From Actimicrobium sp047621345 (GTDB lineage Bacteria; Pseudomonadota; Gammaproteobacteria; Burkholderiales; Burkholderiaceae_D), in NCBI GenBank assembly GCA_047621345.1, contig JBLHLW010000001.1, positions 62,001 through 126,000 on the forward strand: 64,000 nt of DNA. The letters run 5' to 3'. The position numbers and the translations under genes were made by a program. The notes under the pieces were generated by a model. That model was not told the origin of the DNA. It ran no database searches and saw only the letters and a list, made by a program, of their open reading frames with translations. The stretch's first letter is position 1; the number at the start of each line of letters is the position of its first letter. Positions 27,353 to 37,210 of the stretch are shown one piece after another.

Positions 27353-27375
27353 AGCGGGCTGCGAGGCCCGTTTAT
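27353..27375 (+). terminator. Possible tsf terminator
   Basis: CGGGC/GCCCG stem (27355-27359 with 27366-27370) with a 6-base loop followed by TTTATTA, 8 bases after the tsf stop. The T run is broken, so termination may be partial. Confidence 0.4.
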
Positions 27376-27380
27376 TACTT

Positions 27381-27489
27381 CCTGCAACTGGCCGTGTGCC
27401 TGTTGCAGGGAACGCCTGACAAAACGTGTTGGTCAGTTCACGACCTCAGCATTTTTTGTCAGGCGCTCCCGGAGCCAGCCAGTGGCTCC
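27381..27489 (+). other. Densely structured spacer between tsf and pyrH
   Basis: Three strong inverted repeats in about 110 bases: an 8-bp stem CCTGCAAC/GTTGCAGG (27381-27388 with 27402-27409); a 14-bp arm pair with one mismatch (27408-27421 with 27457-27470) that encloses a small GGTC/GACC hairpin and ends beside a T6 tract; and a 7-bp GGAGCCA/TGGCTCC hairpin with 5-base loop (27471-27477 with 27483-27489). The first two overlap by two bases, so alternative folds are possible. This could be a regulatory leader of pyrH, a processed RNA or a terminator complex. Confidence 0.5.
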
Positions 27490-27618
27490 ACCCGCCGGAT
27501 CTGATCGCACTCACAGCAGACTGGATTTATCGTCAGTTTGGCCTGAAAATGGTGCTGCATCAGAGTCGCTTACCCACCCAATGACATCGCTTGCGAGAGC
27601 ACAACAGGAGTTCTGTTC

Positions 27619-28335
27619 ATGACCCAACCAGCTTACAAGCGCGTGTTGTTAAAGCTTTCCGGCGAGGCCCTGATGGGCGATGATGCCTATGGTATTAATC
27701 GCGCCACCATCGAACGCATGGTCGCTGATGTTGCTGAAGTGTCGGCGCTCGGCGTCGAACTCGCCATCGTTATCGGCGGTGGTAATATCTTTCGCGGTGT
27801 GGCACCCGGTGCGCAGGGCATGGACCGGGCTACCGCCGATTACATGGGGATGCTGGCCACGGTGATGAATTCGCTCGCGTTGGCCGATGCAATGCGCCAG
27901 GCCGGCATCGTTGCTCGCGTCATGTCGGCAATCAGCATCGAGCAGGTTGTTGAGCCGTACGTCCGGCCGAAAGCGCTGCAATACCTCGAAGAAGGCAAGA
28001 TCGTCGTCTTCGCTGCCGGTACCGGCAACCCGTTTTTCACCACGGATACGGCTGCGGCGCTGCGGGGTTCCGAAATCGGCGCTCAGATCGTATTGAAAGC
28101 CACCAAGGTTGATGGTGTCTACAGTGCTGATCCAAAAAAGGACCCAAGCGCAACGCGTTATACGACGATCACGTTTGACGAGGCGATCTCCAAGCATTTG
28201 CAAGTAATGGACGCTACGGCTTTTGCACTGTGCCGCGACCAGAAATTGCCGATCAAGGTGTTTTCGATCACCAAGCCGGGCGCGCTCAAACGGGTCATCA
28301 TGGGCGCCGACGAAGGTACCCTGGTCCATATTTGA
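27619..28335 (+). CDS. pyrH: UMP kinase
   Basis: Hexameric bacterial UMP kinase of the amino-acid-kinase fold; makes UDP from UMP for nucleotide and sugar-nucleotide synthesis. The 238-residue protein shows LKLSGEALMG at the N-terminus, IGGGNIFRG, the GTGNPFFTTDTAA loop and KVDGVYSADP. AGGAG lies 8 bases before the ATG. It precedes frr with a 58-base gap. Confidence 0.97.
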   Translation: MTQPAYKRVLLKLSGEALMGDDAYGINRATIERMVADVAEVSALGVELAIVIGGGNIFRGVAPGAQGMDRATADYMGMLATVMNSLALADAMRQAGIVARVMSAISIEQVVEPYVRPKALQYLEEGKIVVFAAGTGNPFFTTDTAAALRGSEIGAQIVLKATKVDGVYSADPKKDPSATRYTTITFDEAISKHLQVMDATAFALCRDQKLPIKVFSITKPGALKRVIMGADEGTLVHI

Positions 28336-28393
28336 TGTGTCATTTTTATTTTCCGATTCCACTGAATTCCCGTAGCAAGCACAGGAGAACCGC

Positions 28394-28954
28394 ATGACTA
28401 TCGCTGACGTCAAGAAAAATACCGATCAACGCATGCACAAGTCGATTGATACCCTGAAGACGGATCTTGCCAAGGTTCGTACAGGTCGTGCCCACGTCGG
28501 CATGCTCGACCACATCATGGTGGATTACTACGGTAATCCGACCCAATTGACGCAGGTGGCCAACGTCACCCTGGTCGATGCCCGCACCCTCGGCGTTCAA
28601 CCGTGGGAAAAGAAAATGGTGTCCGTGGTCGAGAAAGCCATCCGTGACGCCGACCTCGGCTTGAATCCGTCGACGCAAGGCGATCTGATTCGCGTACCGA
28701 CGCCAGCCCTGACCGAAGAACGCCGCAAGGAAATGGTCAAGCTCGTCAAGAGCGAAGCGGAAGACGCGAAGATTGCTATACGCAATATTCGCCGTGATGC
28801 CAACGAGAGCCTGAAAAAAATATTGAAAGACAAGGAGTGCTCGGAAGACGACGAGCGCCGCGCCCAGGACGAAGTCCAGAAACTGACTGACAAGTTTGTC
28901 GCTGAAATCGACAAACTCGTGGTCGACAAGGAAAAAGAGGTGCTGACGGTGTAG
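28394..28954 (+). CDS. frr: Ribosome recycling factor
   Basis: RRF splits post-termination ribosomes with EF-G. The 186-residue length and the sequences KTDLAKVRTGRAH, the VQPWEK turn and the C-terminal KEVLTV tail match the family. AGGAGA lies 6-7 bases before the ATG. It follows pyrH as in most proteobacteria. Confidence 0.97.
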   Translation: MTIADVKKNTDQRMHKSIDTLKTDLAKVRTGRAHVGMLDHIMVDYYGNPTQLTQVANVTLVDARTLGVQPWEKKMVSVVEKAIRDADLGLNPSTQGDLIRVPTPALTEERRKEMVKLVKSEAEDAKIAIRNIRRDANESLKKILKDKECSEDDERRAQDEVQKLTDKFVAEIDKLVVDKEKEVLTV

Positions 28955-28997
28955 TCGACAGTCAGCCTTTATTCTTTTTTTTACTTCCAAGCGAGCC

Positions 28998-29759
28998 ATG
29001 ACGACGCATCCCAGTTCCACTGCAGCGGTCCCTCCGGTATCTTCAGTGCCGCGCCACATTGCCATCATTATGGATGGCAACGGGCGCTGGGCGACCAAGC
29101 GTTTTTTGCCACGGGTGACCGGTCACGTCAAAGGTGTCGATGCGGTGCGGCGTACCGTCGAAGCTTGTGCCCGTAGCGGCGTCGAGTATCTGACCCTGTT
29201 TGCCTTCAGCTCTGAAAACTGGCGTCGTCCGGCTGACGAAGTGTCGCTGCTCATGCGGCTGTTCGTCACTGCACTGGACCGCGAAGTCGCGAAAATGCAC
29301 GCCAACGGCATTCGCCTGAAGGTCGTCGGCGAACTGACTCGCTTCGACGAAAAATTACGCGGGATGATCGCCAGTGCAGAGCGTCGCACCGCAGGTAATA
29401 CGGGTTTGACCGTGACGATCTGCGCTAACTACGGCGGACGCTGGGACATCATGCAAGCAATGAATCAGTTGGTGGCACAGCAGCCAGGTCGTACTGATTT
29501 CAATGAAGACGACCTCGCGCCATTTTTGTCGATGGCGTACGCGCCTGAGCCGGATCTGTTTATTCGAACGGGCGGCGAGGAGCGCGTCTCGAATTTTCTG
29601 TTGTGGCAACTGGCCTATTCCGAAATGTTTTTTACCGATAGCTATTGGCCGGACTTCGACGCGGCCCAGTTGCAGTTGGCCATCACCTCCTACCAGCAGC
29701 GTGAGCGTCGTTTTGGTCGTACCAGCGAACAGTTGGTTGATCAGAAAAAGGCTTCCTAA
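28998..29759 (+). CDS. uppS: Undecaprenyl diphosphate synthase
   Basis: Cis-prenyltransferase that builds the C55 carrier lipid for peptidoglycan and O-antigen. The 253-residue protein has the IMDGNGRWA motif (catalytic Asp), TLFAFSSENW and, near the end, RTGGEERVSNFLLWQ with the conserved arginines and glutamate. The stop overlaps the cdsA start by one base (TAATG). Confidence 0.96.
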   Translation: MTTHPSSTAAVPPVSSVPRHIAIIMDGNGRWATKRFLPRVTGHVKGVDAVRRTVEACARSGVEYLTLFAFSSENWRRPADEVSLLMRLFVTALDREVAKMHANGIRLKVVGELTRFDEKLRGMIASAERRTAGNTGLTVTICANYGGRWDIMQAMNQLVAQQPGRTDFNEDDLAPFLSMAYAPEPDLFIRTGGEERVSNFLLWQLAYSEMFFTDSYWPDFDAAQLQLAITSYQQRERRFGRTSEQLVDQKKAS

Positions 29760-30577
29760 TGCTCAAGACCCGCATCATCACCGCAGTCGTCTTACTGGCA
29801 GTGTTGCTCGCTGTCGTGCTGTCGACATCCCCCGAGTTGTTCCTGTTGACAATGGCGGTGTTCTTTGCCGCGGCACTGTGGGAAATGATGCGATTGTTTG
29901 GCGGCAAGCACGCGCTTGTTGGTGCCGGGTTGTGGACGGCCCTGTTCCTGTTCCTGATGCTCAATGCACGTTTCGTTAACCAGAAAGTGTTCTTCGGCAT
30001 CTGTGTCGCACTGTGGGTAATCCGTTTTGCTCCCTCGCTAAAGCTCGGCTTGCCGGCGTTGGGCGGGTTTGCCAATCGGTTGCTCAGTCTGGTTTACGGA
30101 ATTGGAATATTGGGCTGTTTTCTGGCGATAGCGGTGCTCTACAGCTGGTCGCCACTGTATTTGTTGTCAGTCATGGCACTAGTCTGGATCGCCGATATCG
30201 GTGCTTATTTTTCAGGCAAGGCGTTCGGCAAACACAAGCTCGCTCCGTCGATTTCTCCTGGCAAAACGTGGGAGGGTGCACTAGGTGGCTGTCTGGCGGT
30301 CGTTGTTCTGGCGAGCGGATCGGTATTTATTCCAGCGCTGGCCGATACCTTCGCCGTCCATGTGCAAACGAGTTGGGGATGGGCTGGGCTGGTCGGTGTG
30401 ATGATCGTCTTCGTCGGCGCCAGCATTGTGGGAGATCTGTTCGAATCCCAGCTCAAGCGCCGCGCCGACATGAAAGATAGTAGCAAGCTCTTGCCCGGCC
30501 ACGGTGGTGTGCTGGACCGTATTGACGCGCTGCTGCCCACGTTGCCGCTGGCTGTGCTGATTGGATACTGGCTCTGA
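29759..30577 (+). CDS. cdsA: Phosphatidate cytidylyltransferase
   Basis: Integral membrane enzyme making CDP-diacylglycerol from phosphatidate and CTP, the branch point of phospholipid synthesis. The 272-residue protein is polytopic and carries the signature GDLFESQLKRRADMKDSS near residue 220 followed by LPGHGGVLDRIDA. Translationally coupled to uppS by a one-base overlap. Confidence 0.95.
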   Translation: MLKTRIITAVVLLAVLLAVVLSTSPELFLLTMAVFFAAALWEMMRLFGGKHALVGAGLWTALFLFLMLNARFVNQKVFFGICVALWVIRFAPSLKLGLPALGGFANRLLSLVYGIGILGCFLAIAVLYSWSPLYLLSVMALVWIADIGAYFSGKAFGKHKLAPSISPGKTWEGALGGCLAVVVLASGSVFIPALADTFAVHVQTSWGWAGLVGVMIVFVGASIVGDLFESQLKRRADMKDSSKLLPGHGGVLDRIDALLPTLPLAVLIGYWL

Positions 30578-30615
30578 ACCGCGGTTTTGTACTCAATGAT
30601 TCATCGAAAGCACGG

Positions 30616-31788
30616 ATGCAAAACATAACGCTACTCGGAGCCACGGGTTCGATCGGGATTTCCACTCTCGACGTCGTCGCTCGCCATCCGGACCGCTATC
30701 GCGTCCACGCGTTAACCGCCCATACCAAAGTCGTTGAACTGGCGCGTCTGTGCGCGCGTTTCCGGCCTGACGTGGCAGTGGTCGGCACAGCTTCGGCGGC
30801 GCAGGAGTTGGCGGCGCTGCTCAAGGCCGATGGGATCGGTACCGAAGTGATTTATGGCGAAGCCGCGCTATGCGACGTGGCGAGCGGTTCCGGTTGCGAC
30901 ACGGTGATGGCGGCCATTGTCGGTGCTGCCGGCCTCGCACCAACACTGGCGGCGGCGCGCGCCGGCAAGAAAATCTTGCTGGCTAACAAAGAGGCGTTGG
31001 TGATGTCTGGCCAGTTGTTCATGGATGCGATTGCGGCCAGCGGCGCGACGCTGCTGCCCATCGACAGCGAACACAACGCTATTTTCCAGTGCCTGCCGCA
31101 AACGTACCAGCGCAACCTCGACCACCATGGGATTGCCCGAATCGTTCTCACCGCGTCTGGCGGGCCGTTTCTTGACCGTGCTGTCGAGACGCTCGACAAG
31201 GTCACGCCGGATGAAGCCGTCGCCCATCCGAACTGGGTCATGGGCCGTAAAATTTCGGTCGACTCGGCAACGATGATGAACAAGGGCCTCGAAGTAATCG
31301 AGGCCCACTGGCTGTTTGGTGCGACGCACGACCGCATCGAGGTCGTCATTCATCCGCAAAGCGTGATTCATTCGATGGTGTCTTATCTGGATGGCTCGGT
31401 ATTGGCGCAACTCGGCAACCCCGACATGCGTACGCCGATTGCCCACGCACTCGCGTATCCGGAACGCATCGTTTCCGGGGTCGCTCCGCTGGATTTGACG
31501 CAGTTGGCGAAGCTGGAATTCCGCCAACCTGATTTGCTGCGCTTTCCGTGTCTCAAGCTAGCGTATGATGCTTTGTCTACGGGGGGCAGCGCACCAGCGG
31601 TACTCAATGCGGCCAATGAAGTGGCTGTCGAAGCGTTTCTTGACGGACGCATCGGGTTCCGTCAGATCGATCAGCTGATCGCCCGGGTCATGCACGCCGC
31701 TTCTTTTGAGGCGGTTGCGGACATCGCTGGTCTGCTCGATCAAGACCGGTACGCCCGCCAACTTGCTAACTCTTTTCTGACAACATGA
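30616..31788 (+). CDS. dxr: 1-deoxy-D-xylulose 5-phosphate reductoisomerase
   Basis: Second enzyme of the MEP isoprenoid pathway, NADPH-dependent. The 390-residue protein has the N-terminal nucleotide-binding LLGATGSIGIS, ANKEALVM, the metal site PIDSEHNA, SGGPF and HPNWVMGRKI with SATMMNKGLE. This shows that isoprenoids are made by the MEP route, so the HMG-CoA reductase at 43.2 kb is probably not biosynthetic. Confidence 0.97.
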   Translation: MQNITLLGATGSIGISTLDVVARHPDRYRVHALTAHTKVVELARLCARFRPDVAVVGTASAAQELAALLKADGIGTEVIYGEAALCDVASGSGCDTVMAAIVGAAGLAPTLAAARAGKKILLANKEALVMSGQLFMDAIAASGATLLPIDSEHNAIFQCLPQTYQRNLDHHGIARIVLTASGGPFLDRAVETLDKVTPDEAVAHPNWVMGRKISVDSATMMNKGLEVIEAHWLFGATHDRIEVVIHPQSVIHSMVSYLDGSVLAQLGNPDMRTPIAHALAYPERIVSGVAPLDLTQLAKLEFRQPDLLRFPCLKLAYDALSTGGSAPAVLNAANEVAVEAFLDGRIGFRQIDQLIARVMHAASFEAVADIAGLLDQDRYARQLANSFLTT

Positions 31789-33152
31789 ACCTTCTGCAAA
31801 CACTTCTCGCTTTCATGGTCGCGCTTGGCACACTGGTGATCATTCACGAGTTGGGCCACTATTCGGTGGCACGTTTGTGCGGCGTCAAAGTATTGCGCTT
31901 TTCGGTTGGCATGGGAAAAGTGATCTATTCCCGCAAATTTGGCCCGGATCAGACCGAATGGGCGGTCTCGATACTGCCGCTTGGTGGCTACGTCAAGATG
32001 CTCGACAAGCGCGAGCAACCTGACGTCCAGCTCAGCGCTGCAGATCTCAAGCGTGAATTCACGAATCAATCGGTATGGCGACGCATCGCCATTGTGGCTG
32101 CTGGCCCTGCGGCCAATTTTATGCTGGCGATCCTGATTTTTACCGGGCTCTACTTGTATGGCGTGCCAGAACCAGCGGCCCGACTGCGCGCCCCGGCTGA
32201 GCAGACGGTCGCTTTTCAAGCGGGTGTGCGAGGCGGCGAACTGGTCACGTCGATCAATGGCAAGGCCGTGCAGGGTTGGTCCGACTTGCGCTGGCAACTG
32301 GTACAACTGTCGGTCGAAAAAACAGCGGCAAAGCTCGAGCTTGAACGCGCCAATGACGGTCCTTCCGGTGGCAAACGCATTACGACAGCGACGATTCCTT
32401 CCAGCGCGCTGGGTGCCGATGATCTGGAGGGAGACTTCCTTGGCAAGCTGGGTCTGGGGTTGGCACGCTCGAAAGCCACCCTCGGTCAAGTCGAATCTGG
32501 CGGTGCAGGCCAGCAGGCTGGCCTGCAATCGGGTGACCGCATCGTTGCTGTAGACGGCAAGGCCGTGACCGATGGCGATGCGTTCGTTAATCTTGTACGC
32601 GCCTCGCCGGCGACCGCGCTGAGCATGACATTGTTGCGCGCTGGTGAACAACTGTCCGTGATGGTGACACCCGCGAGCATTGTGCGCGACGGCAAGACCA
32701 TTGGACAGATCAAGGTCGAGATTGCCAGTGGTATCGAGATGGTGACCTTGCGTGCTGGCCCGCTGCAGGCCATCTCTCAGGCAACAGTGCGCACTTGGGA
32801 CAGCGGGATCTTGCAGCTCAAGATGCTGGGTAAGGTCATCACGGGCGAAGCCTCGATCAAAAATATTTCCGGGCCGATTACGATTGCCGATTACGCCGGA
32901 CAAACCGCGCGGATCGGATTGATCACTTACCTCGGCTTCATTGCGGCCATCAGCATCGGTCTGGGGGTGATGAATCTGCTGCCCATCCCGGTTTTGGATG
33001 GGGGTCTTTTGATGTACTATTCGGTTGAAGTTTTGACCGGGCGACCTGTTTCCGAGAGGGTTGGGCAGCTCGGCCAGCGTCTTGGAATAGGCCTGTTGAT
33101 GACGTTAATGATGGTTGCTGTTTTTAACGACATCGCCCGTCTGGTTTCCTGA
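31785..33152 (+). CDS. rseP: RIP metalloprotease RseP
   Basis: Site-2 protease of the inner membrane that cleaves anti-sigma factors during envelope stress and trims signal peptides. The 455-residue protein has HELGH in the first helix (zinc ligands and catalytic Glu, about residue 22), two PDZ domains in the periplasmic loop (about 110-290), and NLLPIPVLDGG (third zinc ligand Asp) near residue 395. It overlaps dxr by 4 bases and precedes bamA. Confidence 0.96.
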   Translation: MNLLQTLLAFMVALGTLVIIHELGHYSVARLCGVKVLRFSVGMGKVIYSRKFGPDQTEWAVSILPLGGYVKMLDKREQPDVQLSAADLKREFTNQSVWRRIAIVAAGPAANFMLAILIFTGLYLYGVPEPAARLRAPAEQTVAFQAGVRGGELVTSINGKAVQGWSDLRWQLVQLSVEKTAAKLELERANDGPSGGKRITTATIPSSALGADDLEGDFLGKLGLGLARSKATLGQVESGGAGQQAGLQSGDRIVAVDGKAVTDGDAFVNLVRASPATALSMTLLRAGEQLSVMVTPASIVRDGKTIGQIKVEIASGIEMVTLRAGPLQAISQATVRTWDSGILQLKMLGKVITGEASIKNISGPITIADYAGQTARIGLITYLGFIAAISIGLGVMNLLPIPVLDGGLLMYYSVEVLTGRPVSERVGQLGQRLGIGLLMTLMMVAVFNDIARLVS

Positions 33153-33206
33153 TCCGACATGGACCGCCAAGAGTATTGAACTCTGTATTGAATACAACCA
33201 TAGCCA

Positions 33207-35546
33207 ATGAAATTACACTCCGCGCTTTTCGCCCTGCCAGCTTCACCTCGTCGCCTCATCGCCCTTGCTGCCTTTGCCTTGTGTTCCGGGCAGGCATTGG
33301 CAGTAGCGCCCTTCATCGTCAAAGATATCCGCGTCGAAGGCATTCAGCGTACCGAAGCCGGTACGGTGTTTAGCTACCTGCCAGTGCGTGTCGGTGAAAC
33401 GTTTAATGATGATAAAGGCTCAGCCGCTATCAAGGCGCTGTATGCCACGGGTTTTTTCAAAGATGTTCGCATCGAGGCCGATGGTGACGTGCTGGTGGTG
33501 CTGGTGGAGGAGCGGCCAGCAATTGCCGCTGTTGACTTTACTGGCATCAAGGAATTCGACAAGGATCAGCTCAATAAGGCGCTCAAGGATATCGGTCTTG
33601 GCGAGTCTCGCACCTATGACAAGGCACTGGTTGATCGCGCCGAGCAAGAGCTCAAGCGTCAGTACCTCGGGCGCGGTTTGTATGGCGTGCTGGTTACTAC
33701 GACCGTGACTCCAGTCGAGCGCAATCGCGTCAACATCACGTTTGCCGTCGACGAAGGCGAAACCGCCCGCATCCGTCAGATCAATGTGGTGGGCAACAAG
33801 GCCTTCGGCGATAGTGAGATCCGCAGCCGCATCGCGCTAAGTACACCGGGCTGGTTTACTTGGTACACCAAGGCCGATCAGTATTCGAAGCAAAAATTGA
33901 CCGGTGACATCGAAGCGCTCAAATCGTTTTATCTGAACCGGGGCTACCTCGAATTCCAGGTCGAATCGACCCAAGTGTCGATCACGCCGGACAAGAAAGA
34001 CATTTACATCACGATCAATATCAGCGAAGGCGAGAAGTACACCGTCTCGTCGGTCAAGATCGAAGGGGAAACCTTTGGTCGTGAAGAAGAACTGCTGGCA
34101 CTGACGACGCTCAAAGTGGGTGAACTCTATGCCGGTGACAAGCTCACTGCCAGCGTCAAGAAAATTTCCGAGCGGATGGGTAACTTCGGTTACGCATTCG
34201 CCAACGTCAATGCCAATCCACAGATTGACCGGGCGAAAAAAGAAGTCGCTTTCACGATTTTGATCGACCCGGGCAAGCGCGTCTACGTGCGCCGGATTAA
34301 CGTAGCCGGCAATACCAAGACCCGTGATGAAGTCGTACGACGCGAATTCCGCCAGTTCGAAAACTCGTGGTACGACGGTGAAAAAATTCGTCTGTCGCGC
34401 GACCGGGTCGACAGGCTTGGTTATTTCAAGGAAGTGACGATCGACACGCCAGAAGTCTCCGGCACTACCGATCAGGTCGACATCAACATGGCCGTCACGG
34501 AAAAGCCGACAGGTAATATCCTTATTGGTGCCGGCTTCTCGAGCAGCGAAAAGCTGACGCTCACTGGCTCGATTCAGCAGGCTAACGCGTTCGGTAGCGG
34601 CACCACGGTGGGCCTCGATGTCAACACCAGCAAGCGCAATCGCACCATTGCACTGTCGCAATCGAATCCCTACTTTACCGACGAGGGTGTCAGCCGCAGC
34701 TATGAAACTTTCCTGCGTACGACGCGTCCGCCGGATATCAATACCGGCGATTATCGTGTGCAGCAGATTGGTGCCAACATGAAATTCGGCGTACCGTTTT
34801 CAGAACTCGATACGGTGTTTTTCGGCGCAGGCCTCGAACGTACCCGGGTTGAAACCTTTACCGGTGATCCGCTACACAACGACAGTCCAGAGCTATACAA
34901 GACCTATGTCCGCAATTTCGGTGATGGCACGAATGCCACTACCAATAGTTTTCCGCTGACAATCGCATGGCAGCGCGATAGCCGCGACAGCGCATTATCG
35001 CCATCGGCCGGTCGCTACCAGCGCGCCAACCTCGAATTGGCGCCGCTTGGTGACCTGAAATACTTTCGGGCGATTTATCAGCACCAGTATTTCTTGCCGC
35101 TGTTCCGTACCATCACGCTAGCAACCAATGGCGAGTTGGACTATGGTCGCGGTTATGGCGGTAAAGCGTATCCGATTTTCAAGAATTTCTATGCGGGTGG
35201 TATCGGTTCAGTCCGCGGTTTCGATAGCTCGTCACTCGGGCCAAAAGCGCTGAACGGCGACCCACTGGGTGGCTCATCTCGCGTGATCCTGAATGCGGAA
35301 CTGCAATTTCCGTTTCCTGGTTCCGGAGCCGATCGCAGTTTGCGCTGGTACACGTTTGTCGATGGCGGTAACGTCTTCGCCGACCAGCAAAAGATCCAGT
35401 TTTCGGACATGCGTTATTCGGCTGGTATCGGTATTAGTTGGGTCTCACCCGTTGGTCCACTGCGCCTGAGTTACGGTAAGCCGCTCAATGCCAAGCCAGA
35501 GGATCGTCAGCAAAGTTTCCAGTTCCAACTTGGTCAGGGTTTCTGA
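33207..35546 (+). CDS. bamA: Outer membrane assembly factor BamA
   Basis: Central component of the BAM complex that inserts beta-barrel proteins in the outer membrane. The 779-residue precursor has a signal peptide (to about residue 31, GQALA-VA), five POTRA domains (about 35-435) and a 16-strand C-terminal barrel with the conserved GSVRGFDSSSLGP loop motif (about 671) and a terminal phenylalanine (LGQGF). Its operon partners skp and lpxD act in the same envelope pathway. Confidence 0.97.
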   Translation: MKLHSALFALPASPRRLIALAAFALCSGQALAVAPFIVKDIRVEGIQRTEAGTVFSYLPVRVGETFNDDKGSAAIKALYATGFFKDVRIEADGDVLVVLVEERPAIAAVDFTGIKEFDKDQLNKALKDIGLGESRTYDKALVDRAEQELKRQYLGRGLYGVLVTTTVTPVERNRVNITFAVDEGETARIRQINVVGNKAFGDSEIRSRIALSTPGWFTWYTKADQYSKQKLTGDIEALKSFYLNRGYLEFQVESTQVSITPDKKDIYITINISEGEKYTVSSVKIEGETFGREEELLALTTLKVGELYAGDKLTASVKKISERMGNFGYAFANVNANPQIDRAKKEVAFTILIDPGKRVYVRRINVAGNTKTRDEVVRREFRQFENSWYDGEKIRLSRDRVDRLGYFKEVTIDTPEVSGTTDQVDINMAVTEKPTGNILIGAGFSSSEKLTLTGSIQQANAFGSGTTVGLDVNTSKRNRTIALSQSNPYFTDEGVSRSYETFLRTTRPPDINTGDYRVQQIGANMKFGVPFSELDTVFFGAGLERTRVETFTGDPLHNDSPELYKTYVRNFGDGTNATTNSFPLTIAWQRDSRDSALSPSAGRYQRANLELAPLGDLKYFRAIYQHQYFLPLFRTITLATNGELDYGRGYGGKAYPIFKNFYAGGIGSVRGFDSSSLGPKALNGDPLGGSSRVILNAELQFPFPGSGADRSLRWYTFVDGGNVFADQQKIQFSDMRYSAGIGISWVSPVGPLRLSYGKPLNAKPEDRQQSFQFQLGQGF

Positions 35547-35589
35547 TCGGTCATTGGTTTCATCCATTTTTGCATTGCGGAGAATCGCC

Positions 35590-36102
35590 TTGAAGTTATC
35601 GACAACATTGTCCTCTGCCATCCGGTTTGCCGTCATCACGGCAATGTGTATGGCATCGCAGGCACACGCACAAGAAGGTCGGATTGGTTTTGTCAATACC
35701 GAACGTATTTTCCGGGAAGCCACACCGGCCAAGGCAGCTCAGGTCAAGATAGACCAAGAGTTTTCCAAGCGGGACAAGGAATTGCAGGATTTAGCCGCAC
35801 GGCTTAAGGCGATGTCTGAAAAATTGGACAAGGACGCTGTCGTGATTACCGAATCCGACCGTGTGAAGCGTCAACGCGAACTGACCGACCTCGACAAGGA
35901 TTTTCAGCGCAAGCAACGTGAGTTCCGCGAAGACCTGAACCAGCGCAAGAACGAAGAACTGGCTTCGGTCCTGGAGCGCACAACGCGGGTGATCAAGCAA
36001 ATTGCCGAAGCTGAAAAATACGACATCGTGTTTCAGGACGCCGTCTACGCCAGCCCGCGCATCGACATTACCGACAAGGTGCTGAAGGCACTGAACAAAT
36101 AA
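35590..36102 (+). CDS. skp: Periplasmic chaperone Skp/OmpH
   Basis: Trimeric periplasmic holdase for outer-membrane proteins on their way to BamA. The best start is TTG at 35590 with GGAG about 9 bases before it, giving 170 residues and a clean signal peptide ending SQAHA-QEG. The mature part has the IGFVNTERIF strand followed by two long charged helices that form the tentacle-like coiled coils. A longer frame from 35488 overlaps bamA by about 60 bases and is unlikely. Confidence 0.93.
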   Translation: MKLSTTLSSAIRFAVITAMCMASQAHAQEGRIGFVNTERIFREATPAKAAQVKIDQEFSKRDKELQDLAARLKAMSEKLDKDAVVITESDRVKRQRELTDLDKDFQRKQREFREDLNQRKNEELASVLERTTRVIKQIAEAEKYDIVFQDAVYASPRIDITDKVLKALNK

Positions 36103-36154
36103 CAGGGTGTAAAGAACCACGCACCCTCACCAGCATTTTTCAGGAAAGACCACC

Positions 36155-37210
36155 ATGCCCATGCACCTGGTTGATCTGGTCGCCCGGCTGGGTGGCCAAT
36201 TGATCGGTGAGTCCGGGCTGAGCATCAGCGGTATTGCGCCGCTGGAGGATGCCAGCAACGATCAAATCACCTTTCTCACCAATCCCAAGTTGCGCGCCAG
36301 TGCGGCCACGACGAAGGCCGCGGCGCTGATTCTGTCGCCGGCAGACCATGCAGCGCTGGGTAGTGAATTTGCCGGCAGCCGTATTGTCACCGACAACCCG
36401 TATGCCTATTTTGCCCGGGTTGCACAGCTGTTTGCAGCGCTCGAAGCAACACCATTTCAGGCCGGTATTCATCCGAGTGCTTGTGTCGATCCTTCCGCTA
36501 GCGTCGCCACCAGCGCCCATGTCGGACCGCACGTGGTCATCGAAGCCGACGCCGTCATTGGTGAAGAAGCCATCATTGAAGCGGGCTGCTTCATCGGTCG
36601 CGGCGCGCACATTGGTGCCGGTACCCACTTTCATGCACGCGTGACGTTCCAGTCGCGCTGCCAGATCGGCTTACGCGGGATCATTCACTCCGGTGCGGTC
36701 ATCGGTGCTGACGGGTTCGGGTTTGCCAATGAGCATGGGGCCTGGATCAAAATTCCGCAGACTGGGCGCGTGATGATTGCCGACGATGTTGAAATCGGTG
36801 CTAACACCTGCATCGACCGCGGTGCGCTGGCCGATACAATCATCGAGGAGGGCGTCAAGCTCGATAACCAGATCCAGATCGGCCACAACTGCCGGATTGG
36901 CGCGCATACGGCGATGGCGGGTTGCGTCGGTGTCGCCGGCAGCGCCATGATCGGTAAGTACTGCACGTTTGGAGGTGCTGCGATGGTGCTCGGTCATTTG
37001 ACGATCGCCGACAAAGTTCACATCTCCTCCGGCAGCCTGGTGACGCGGTCGATTTCTGAAGCTGGCCAGTACACCGGTTTCTATCCGCTGGCCAAAAACG
37101 CCGATTGGGAAAAAACTGCCGTCGTCGTGCGTAATTTGGGCACGATGCGTGAGAAAATTCGCACTCTTGAAAAAAACGTCAAATCGCTCATAGAAAAGAA
37201 GAATGAATAG
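36155..37210 (+). CDS. lpxD: UDP-3-O-acyl-glucosamine N-acyltransferase
   Basis: Third step of lipid A synthesis: adds the second hydroxyacyl chain to UDP-glucosamine. The 351-residue trimeric left-handed beta-helix protein has many hexapeptide repeats (about residues 105-290), the N-terminal uridine-binding domain and the catalytic His region QIGHNCRIG. A C-terminal helix ends the chain. AGGAAAG precedes the ATG; it overlaps fabZ by 8 bases. Confidence 0.96.
   Translation: MPMHLVDLVARLGGQLIGESGLSISGIAPLEDASNDQITFLTNPKLRASAATTKAAALILSPADHAALGSEFAGSRIVTDNPYAYFARVAQLFAALEATPFQAGIHPSACVDPSASVATSAHVGPHVVIEADAVIGEEAIIEAGCFIGRGAHIGAGTHFHARVTFQSRCQIGLRGIIHSGAVIGADGFGFANEHGAWIKIPQTGRVMIADDVEIGANTCIDRGALADTIIEEGVKLDNQIQIGHNCRIGAHTAMAGCVGVAGSAMIGKYCTFGGAAMVLGHLTIADKVHISSGSLVTRSISEAGQYTGFYPLAKNADWEKTAVVVRNLGTMREKIRTLEKNVKSLIEKKNE

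Noticed and set aside
31740..32903. 387-codon minus frame opposite rseP
   Set aside because: Antisense shadow of rseP; no domain.
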